NCBI GenBank assembly: GCA_946636615.1
Contig: CAMPBE010000011.1
Span: 1-36,206, forward strand
DNA from: an uncultured bacterium
GTDB taxonomy: Bacteria > Cyanobacteriota > Vampirovibrionia > Gastranaerophilales > Gastranaerophilaceae
Length of the DNA: 36,206 nucleotides
Reading direction: 5' to 3'
Position numbers and translations under genes: made by a program. Position 1 is the first letter of the stretch. Each line of letters opens with the position of its first letter. This document shows, piece by piece, positions 31,629 to 36,206 of this stretch. The notes beneath the pieces were generated by a model that saw only the letters and a list, made by a program, of their open reading frames with translations, did no database searches and had not been told where the DNA came from.

Positions 31629-31648
31629 AATTTCCCCAAATCTTTAAA

Positions 31649-33031
31649 TTATTTTATTATCATTTTTCTTATTTCATTTATTGAATTTTCGAGCTCTTTA
31701 TTTGTTTTGATTTCGTTTTTCACTTTGTCATAAGAATATAGCATTGTTGTATGTTTTTTTTGAAAATAATCTGCAATAGCTTCAAAACTTTTTTGAGTAA
31801 TTTCTCTTGCGACATAAACAGCAACCTGTCTTGCTGAAGAAACTCTTTGATTTCTTGCGGAACTTAAGAAGTCCGAAATCGAAACTCCATAATATTCACC
31901 AACTGCTTTAGCTGTATCTGCAATAGTTATTTGTTTTTTTATATCATCGCATTTTAGGACTTTTTTTGCAAAATCCAAAGTTAAGTCGATTTTTTCAATA
32001 TCTGCGTATGCGCTTACTTTGTTGAATGCACCTTCCAATTCTCTGACATTGTTTACAAAATTTTTTGCTATATATTCAAAAACTTCAAATTCAGCATTCA
32101 CTCCTGCCATTTCTGCAAGATTTTTTAGTATTGCAACCCTTGTTTCAAAGTCAGGTGGTGTAATATCAACCATCAAACCCATTTCAAAACGTGTTCTCAA
32201 TCTGTCAGGGAGAGTCGGAATATCTTTTGGCAATCTGTCAGATGTAATCACAATTTGCTTGTTATTATTATGCAAACTGTCAAAGGTATGGAATATTTCT
32301 TCCATGGTAAAAGTTTTGCTTTCTAAAAATTGAATATCATCGATCAACAAAACATCTACGTTTCTGTATTTTTGGCGAAATTTATCCATTCTGTTTGTTT
32401 TGTCGTTGCCTCCGGTTTGAAGATTTTTAATTAATTCATTAAAATATTCTTCTGTTTTTATATATTTAACTTTTAATTTAGGTTTGTTAAATATGATGTA
32501 ATGACCGATTGCTTGCATAAGATGAGTTTTGCCTAAGCCTGAAGCACCATATATAAACAGCGGATTGTATTTTTTGGCAGGATTTTGGGCAACTGTCATT
32601 GCTGCTGCATGCGCAAAACGGCTGTTTTCTCCAACTACAAAATTTGAAAATTTATATTTCAAATTAAGATTTGCAGAAGATTGCATTTGTGCAAGATTGT
32701 CAAGCAGCTTTTCTTCTTCTGATTTTTCTGTGATTTTTTTTAAGTTGGCTAGTTCTTTGCGTTTCTCTTTTTGATAGCGTTTTGCAAAATCTTCATCATA
32801 TATTACGGTATAACTTATATTTTTATTGCAAGCATTTTTTAATGCTTTAAGCATTTTTGCATCATGTTGGGATTTTATTAATTGCGGAGCAAGTGCATGT
32901 GGAGTTATTAAATTTAAAATATTCCCATCAAAAGATACAGCTTTCAATGGCTCTATCCACATGTTAAACGTAGCCGGAACTGTAGTTTTAAGTTCTTCTT
33001 TTGCTATACTCCAAATTTCATTAAAATCCAT
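31649..33031 (-). CDS. dnaA: Chromosomal replication initiator DnaA
   Basis: 460 residues; ATP-dependent origin-binding initiator. Domain I is at 1-75, a short linker follows, then the AAA+ domain: Walker A GASGLGKT (162-169), Walker B VDVLLIDDIQFL (225-236), RLRTRFEMGL as the arginine-finger region. The domain IV DNA-binding signature reads KKHTTMLYSYDKV, where DHTT is usual. TAAGAT (33043-33038) lies 6 nt before the ATG without a ribosome-binding site, in the same layout as other candidate leaderless genes here. No dnaN or gyrase gene and no obvious cluster of DnaA boxes is next to it, so an origin at this locus is not supported. Confidence 0.97.
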   Translation of the reverse strand: MDFNEIWSIAKEELKTTVPATFNMWIEPLKAVSFDGNILNLITPHALAPQLIKSQHDAKMLKALKNACNKNISYTVIYDEDFAKRYQKEKRKELANLKKITEKSEEEKLLDNLAQMQSSANLNLKYKFSNFVVGENSRFAHAAAMTVAQNPAKKYNPLFIYGASGLGKTHLMQAIGHYIIFNKPKLKVKYIKTEEYFNELIKNLQTGGNDKTNRMDKFRQKYRNVDVLLIDDIQFLESKTFTMEEIFHTFDSLHNNNKQIVITSDRLPKDIPTLPDRLRTRFEMGLMVDITPPDFETRVAILKNLAEMAGVNAEFEVFEYIAKNFVNNVRELEGAFNKVSAYADIEKIDLTLDFAKKVLKCDDIKKQITIADTAKAVGEYYGVSISDFLSSARNQRVSSARQVAVYVAREITQKSFEAIADYFQKKHTTMLYSYDKVKNEIKTNKELENSINEIRKMIIK

Positions 33032-33043
33032 AACTAAATCTTA

Positions 33044-33796
33044 CTACAAAAATAATTCATACAATACAACTGCGCAAGAAACAGACAGATTAAGGGATTC
33101 AACATTATCTGACATCTCTATTTTTACTTGTTTTGTTGAAAATTTAATAAGTTCATCAGATAAACCATCTGCTTCGGAACCAAACATTACAAGTGCAGGA
33201 AATGTCGTCTTATAATTTTTTAAATAATTTTTTGCTCTTGGTAAGGTTGCAATTTTTTCAAATTTATAAAAATGTTTTTGTAATTCATTAAATTCTTTGA
33301 TATATACAACAGGAATTTTCCACAAATTGCCAACAGCAGAGCGAACACATTTTGGATTATACATATCCGCACATTCTTTTCCATATAAGACAACAGCATC
33401 AGCTCCAAAGGCAACTGATGTTCTGAGTATGGTTCCTAAATTTCCTAAATCTTTTATGTTTTCCAAAAGGACAACTTTTTTGCAGGTTGATAAATCTTTG
33501 ATTGAACTGTTTTTCTTTTTTGCAATTGCAATAATATCAGGTGCAGTATCTGTTGTGGAAATCTTTTTTAATACAGCTTCTGTTGTTAAAATGACTTTTT
33601 CTGAAGGTAAATTAAAATTTTGGAATTTATCTTTATCTACAAAAATATATTCAATATTTAATTTTGCACAGATTGCTTCTTCAATACATTTTTTGCCTTC
33701 CAATATAAATTTGTTTTCATTATCACGATATTTTTTTTGTTGAAGTTTTACGGCTTCTTTTACTAAATTGTTATTAATACTCGTAATTTCTTGCAT
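33044..33796 (-). CDS. SpoU/TrmH-family RNA 2'-O-methyltransferase
   Basis: 250 residues. The N-terminal substrate-binding domain (about 1-90, NNLVKEAVKLQQKKYRDNENKFILEGKKCIEEA) is followed by the SPOUT knot with motif 1 NLGTILRTSVAFGADAVV, motif 2 FGSEADGLSDELI and motif 3 SLNLSVSCAVVLYELF. The set is typical of RlmB/TsnR-like enzymes that methylate 23S rRNA; the exact site cannot be assigned. Its start overlaps the stop of the M24 peptidase gene by one base; dnaA begins 12 bp after it. Confidence 0.92.
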   Translation of the reverse strand: MQEITSINNNLVKEAVKLQQKKYRDNENKFILEGKKCIEEAICAKLNIEYIFVDKDKFQNFNLPSEKVILTTEAVLKKISTTDTAPDIIAIAKKKNSSIKDLSTCKKVVLLENIKDLGNLGTILRTSVAFGADAVVLYGKECADMYNPKCVRSAVGNLWKIPVVYIKEFNELQKHFYKFEKIATLPRAKNYLKNYKTTFPALVMFGSEADGLSDELIKFSTKQVKIEMSDNVESLNLSVSCAVVLYELFL

Positions 33797-35316
33797 TATA
33801 TTACCTCAAATTCTTTGAGCCATTCTTTTTCTTGTGAACTAAGCATATCATAATCAATAAGTTTTTTTTCATAATTCATATGTACAAAAGAGTGAATTTT
33901 ACCATTTTGCATATAACAAGAGTTTTCCAATCTTACACCAAAGTGTTTTTCGTTATATAATCCAGGCTCAATTGTAAAGCACATTCCATCTTTAATCTCA
34001 ACTTTTGCCATTTCGTTTTTGCTTAAATTTGGAGGATATTCGTGAACATTTATTCCAATTCCGTGTCCTAAGCCGTGATTAAATTCAAATCCTTCAATTA
34101 TATTTTTGGAATATATTTCTCTGGCTTTATTATCAATATCATAACCAACTAATTTATCAGATTTGTAGTTATATGCATTTAAAAACATTTTCAAAACAGT
34201 TGTGTAGACTTTCTTCTGTAAATCAGACGGTTCTCCTTTTACAAAAACTCTTGTTATATCTGTAGCCAAACCTTGCTCATAGTATGCTCCACAGTCTATC
34301 AATACAAGACTGCCATTTTTAATAATTTCATCTTTTGAGCATTTTGAGTAGTGTGCAAGAGCAGAGTTTTTATCTTTGGCAACTATTGATTTGAAGCTTA
34401 GACTTTTGGCACCGTATTTTCTAAATTCTTTTTCTAACTGCATTGCAATATCAAATTCACTTATATTATCGTTATTTTCGATATATTCACGAATAGCTCT
34501 GACGGCTTTATCCGTTCTTTCAAATGCAGATTTATAATGTTCAATTTCATCTTTAGTTTTTATTGATTTCATTAATTTAATAGGACTATCTTCAAGAATT
34601 TTCACTTTGTTACCAATTAAATTAAAATCGTATGCATTTATACTAGATTTATCTACAAAAATTTCACCGTTATAATTTTTAACAAAATCACTTATATCGT
34701 CCAAAAGTATAGCTTTGCCTTCAGAAATTATTGCTTTGCCCTTTATTTTGCTTGAATAATTTTCTGTGAAATCTCTAAGATTAAATAAATAAGAAACCTC
34801 TTCCAAATTAGTAATAAGAATTGTGTTTTTTATATCTTTAATTTTATTTTCAATATCATTACCTGCAACTGAAACAAAATTGTTATTTATTCTATTTGTA
34901 GGAAGATCAAGTGGGTCTTTGTCTAATAGTTTTATATTAATTCCTTTAGAGGTAATGTATTCTATTCTTTTTTGTGAATTTTTCTTAGAAAAAACTCCTA
35001 AAGTTTCACTATTTGGAATTTTCTTTATCATTTCATCCAAAAATGTCTGTCCTGTTTGAAGTTTTATGACTGTAATAAATTTATGATCAACTTCTAAGTC
35101 TGCCTGAATATGATACCTGCCGTCAACAAACAAAAATATTTTATCAGGAGTAACAAGTACATCGCCTGTCGAGCCGGAGAATCCTGTCAAATGATATCTT
35201 GAATTTTCTTGCAAGGGACAGTATTCTACTAAATATTTGTTAGTAGAATTAACGAGCAGGTAGTTTAACCCCTGCTCATCCATAAAATTTCTAACTTTTT
35301 TTATCTCATTAATCAT
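33796..35316 (-). CDS. M24 family Xaa-Pro aminopeptidase (aminopeptidase P-like)
   Basis: 506 residues, ATG at 35316 (GGA 7 nt upstream). The N-terminal creatinase-like domains (to about 255) include [33 protein letters not shown]. The pita-bread catalytic domain has the metal ligands: Asp in [12 protein letters not shown] and TDITRVF, His in [15 protein letters not shown], Glu in TIEPGLY and VRLENS. It removes N-terminal residues ahead of proline in the cytoplasm. It overlaps the parvulin gene by 8 bp upstream and the RNA methylase by 1 bp downstream, one operon. Confidence 0.93.
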   Translation of the reverse strand: MINEIKKVRNFMDEQGLNYLLVNSTNKYLVEYCPLQENSRYHLTGFSGSTGDVLVTPDKIFLFVDGRYHIQADLEVDHKFITVIKLQTGQTFLDEMIKKIPNSETLGVFSKKNSQKRIEYITSKGINIKLLDKDPLDLPTNRINNNFVSVAGNDIENKIKDIKNTILITNLEEVSYLFNLRDFTENYSSKIKGKAIISEGKAILLDDISDFVKNYNGEIFVDKSSINAYDFNLIGNKVKILEDSPIKLMKSIKTKDEIEHYKSAFERTDKAVRAIREYIENNDNISEFDIAMQLEKEFRKYGAKSLSFKSIVAKDKNSALAHYSKCSKDEIIKNGSLVLIDCGAYYEQGLATDITRVFVKGEPSDLQKKVYTTVLKMFLNAYNYKSDKLVGYDIDNKAREIYSKNIIEGFEFNHGLGHGIGINVHEYPPNLSKNEMAKVEIKDGMCFTIEPGLYNEKHFGVRLENSCYMQNGKIHSFVHMNYEKKLIDYDMLSSQEKEWLKEFEVI

Positions 35317-35599
35317 CAATTATTCCGGTTAATTTGATTAAATGCCAACCAAATTGAGTTTCTACAGGATCAGAAACGTCTCCGATTTCTTTTAATGTAA
35401 AAGCAGCATCTTCAAAAGGTTTAACCATCATGCCACGACCGAAAAATCCTAAATCACCGCCATCATTTTTTGAAGGACAAAGTGAAACTTCTTGTGCAGC
35501 TTGGGCAAAATCTTTACCGGCTTTAATTTCGTTAAGTAATTTATCAGCTTCTTCTTTAGTTTTAACTAAAATATGGCTAGCTCTAATTTCATTTCTCAT
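35309..35599 (-). CDS. Parvulin-type peptidyl-prolyl isomerase
   Basis: 96 residues from the ATG at 35599 (GGAG 6 nt upstream); an in-frame start 15 codons earlier lacks a ribosome-binding site. Single-domain parvulin: [71 protein letters not shown]. No signal peptide, so a cytoplasmic PpiC-like foldase. First gene of the operon running to dnaA and perhaps ruvA. Confidence 0.92.
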   Translation of the reverse strand: MRNEIRASHILVKTKEEADKLLNEIKAGKDFAQAAQEVSLCPSKNDGGDLGFFGRGMMVKPFEDAAFTLKEIGDVSDPVETQFGWHLIKLTGIIDD

Positions 35600-35634
35600 A
35601 TAATTCTCCTTATTTTTTAATAGAATTTTAACAT

Positions 35635-35668
35635 AAAAAAACAACTTGTTAAAACAAGTTGTTTTTTT
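35635..35668 (-). terminator. Very strong intrinsic terminator
   Basis: A perfect 16-bp stem (35635-35650 with 35653-35668) with a 2-nt loop and A/T tracts on both sides. It lies upstream of the parvulin gene rather than after any protein gene, which is the main reason to suspect a small RNA ending here. Confidence 0.85.
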
Positions 35669-35788
35669 ATAATAATTCCTAACAAAAGAATAAGCCCATT
35701 GTATTTTAAACCAAACCTGCTTTAAGAAACCTCTTATCGCAACCCCGAAAAAGTGTCTGGATACAACAAGCTTACATTAATATGATAA
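35635..35788 (-). ncRNA. Candidate structured small RNA
   Basis: On the minus strand, a promoter candidate (TTCTCA 35822-35817, 16 bp, TATAAA 35800-35795) would start a transcript near 35788 that ends at the terminator 35635-35668, about 154 nt. Inside, GTAAGCTTGTTGTAT (35775-35761) pairs over 15 bp, with G-U pairs, to 35704-35690. Directly inside it CCAGAC (35760-35755) pairs with GTTTGG (35716-35711), and TAAGA-GGTT-TCTTA (35736-35723) forms an apical hairpin. No ORF covers it. The fold is not one I recognise (not SRP RNA or tmRNA; size would suit a 6S-like RNA but the motifs do not clearly match). Confidence 0.5.
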
Positions 35789-35898
35789 CTTTTTTTTATA
35801 GAATTTTCACCCTTCTTGAGAATAATTTTACTAAAATAATTAGCAAAAAATAATTAATGCTAAAGGATTAAATTTAAATATTGCAATTTTTTTTTGTT

Positions 35899-35904
35899 TA
35901 TAAT
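35899..35904 (+). promoter_or_regulatory. -10 box of tRNA-Gly
   Basis: TATAAT 15 bp before the tRNA 5' end; the -35 region is AT-rich without a clear match. Confidence 0.5.
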
Positions 35905-35919
35905 AGAGTATGTATATAT

Positions 35920-35992
35920 GCGGAAGTAACTCAATGGCTAGAGTCCCTGCCTTCCAAGCAGGTTGTTGCGAGTTCGAGTCTCGTCTTCCGCT
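35920..35992 (+). tRNA. tRNA-Gly(UCC)
   Basis: 73-nt cloverleaf: acceptor GCGGAAG/CTTCCGC, D-arm ACTC/GAGT, anticodon stem CCTGC/GCAGG with loop CTTCCAA (anticodon TCC), T-arm GCGAG-TTCGAGT-CTCGT, discriminator U as usual for tRNA-Gly. CCA is not encoded. A long inverted repeat follows without a gap. Confidence 0.97.
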
Positions 35993-36030
35993 ATTTATAG
36001 GAGGTTATCTTTTGGTAGCCTCCTATAAAT
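35993..36030 (+). terminator. 15-bp hairpin immediately after tRNA-Gly
   Basis: ATTTATAGGAGGTTA (35993-36007) pairs with 36016-36030 over 15 bp (one G-U), loop of 8 nt. It has no U tract, so it is either an atypical terminator, a tRNA 3'-processing structure, or part of an attachment site. Confidence 0.5.
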
Positions 36031-36118
36031 ATAGAAAGATAGAGCGAAAAATTAAATATAGCTGTAGTTAGACGAGTAGTACGGTTTTGTCAGTTTGACT
36101 ATTTTATTTTCTGAAACT

Positions 36119-36149
36119 CGCTCGTTGTAGGGCTTTTACTGGTCGGAAG
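36119..36149. repeat. Conserved block, inverted partner of 389-419
   Basis: CGCTCGTTGTAGGGCTTTT followed by ACTGGTCGGAAG is the reverse complement of 389-419 at 28 of 31 positions. A TGTCAAACTGA-type motif lies inverted nearby at 36089-36102, as on the left. The 214 bp after tRNA-Gly contain no ORF. Confidence 0.6.
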
Positions 36150-36172
36150 TGCAACTTTACCCCAAAAACCGA

Positions 36173-36200
36173 TTTACTCATATTTACTCATTATTTACTC
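36173..36200. repeat. Helically phased TTTACTCAT iterons
   Basis: TTTACTCAT at 36173-36181 and 36183-36191 and TTTACTC at 36194-36200 recur every 10-11 bp, about one DNA turn, at the very end of the window. Such phased short repeats are typical of protein-binding arrays, for example recombinase arm sites or replication iterons. Confidence 0.55.
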
Positions 36201-36206
36201 TCACCG

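Noticed and set aside
31649-33031. Replication origin at dnaA
   Set aside because: No cluster of TTATNCACA boxes, no dnaN, and the gene sits mid-operon after an RNA methylase.
1-36206. CRISPR array, insertion sequence or prophage genes
   Set aside because: No regularly spaced long repeats, transposase, integrase or phage structural gene was found inside the window.

Overview
The window is AT-rich chromosomal DNA (GC estimated by eye at about one third) of a diderm, flagellated bacterium. The gene content fits the non-photosynthetic sister lineage of Cyanobacteria (Vampirovibrionia/Melainabacteria, most likely a gut-type Gastranaerophilales). Pointers are a cyanobacteria/plastid-type Ycf45-like AAA ATPase with a C-terminal R3H domain, a SigF-type group 3 sigma factor beside a prepilin peptidase, a flagellar export cluster, an outer-membrane beta-barrel candidate, and GluRS plus GatB. 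The lineage call is inference: no rRNA or marker-gene search could be run.

Layout. Positions 1-600: a small orphan ORF and a repeat-rich non-coding stretch, then tRNA-Ser(UGA) facing left. 783-2434: aminotransferase and Lrp/AsnC regulator. 2498-6376: flagellar operon on the minus strand, read FliM/FliN-like switch protein, FliO, FliP, FliQ (with a 74-residue tail), a secreted CpaC-N-like protein, FliR. 6574-8240: murA and a duplicated-motif protein. 8447-10523: ribbon-helix-helix protein and R3H ATPase. 10595-13972: ppdK, zinc-binding mini-protein, cytidine deaminase. 14043-17665: envelope or lineage-specific proteins, an unusually short zinc-ribbon gene, and a TIGR01212-type radical SAM enzyme. 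17705-21536: folP, gatB and a GlmS-isomerase-like SIS protein, with two copies of an interleaved palindromic repeat flanking gatB. 21538-26935: Ctp protease, small HTH, secreted HExxH protein, large TPR protein, FtsB/DivIC-like protein, outer-membrane protein. 27056-28916: gltX and HU. 29229-31020: SigF-type sigma factor with prepilin peptidase. 31017-35599: ruvA, dnaA, SpoU methylase, M24 peptidase and parvulin, all on the minus strand. 35635-35788: a candidate structured small RNA with a strong terminator. 35920-35992: tRNA-Gly(UCC), facing right, followed by repeats related to those at the left end.

How it fits together. Most genes are housekeeping (translation, cell wall, DNA replication and repair, protein turnover). 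The less ordinary material is: (i) the modified flagellar export cluster; (ii) related inverted repeats outside both tRNA genes, suggesting the window is core chromosome between two tRNA-targeted integrated elements; (iii) several promoters whose -10 box lies 6-7 nt before the start codon, suggesting leaderless mRNAs; (iv) the interleaved palindromic repeat; (v) the candidate small RNA; and (vi) a coupled pair of unknown proteins with similar N-termini and glycine-rich hydrophobic segments.
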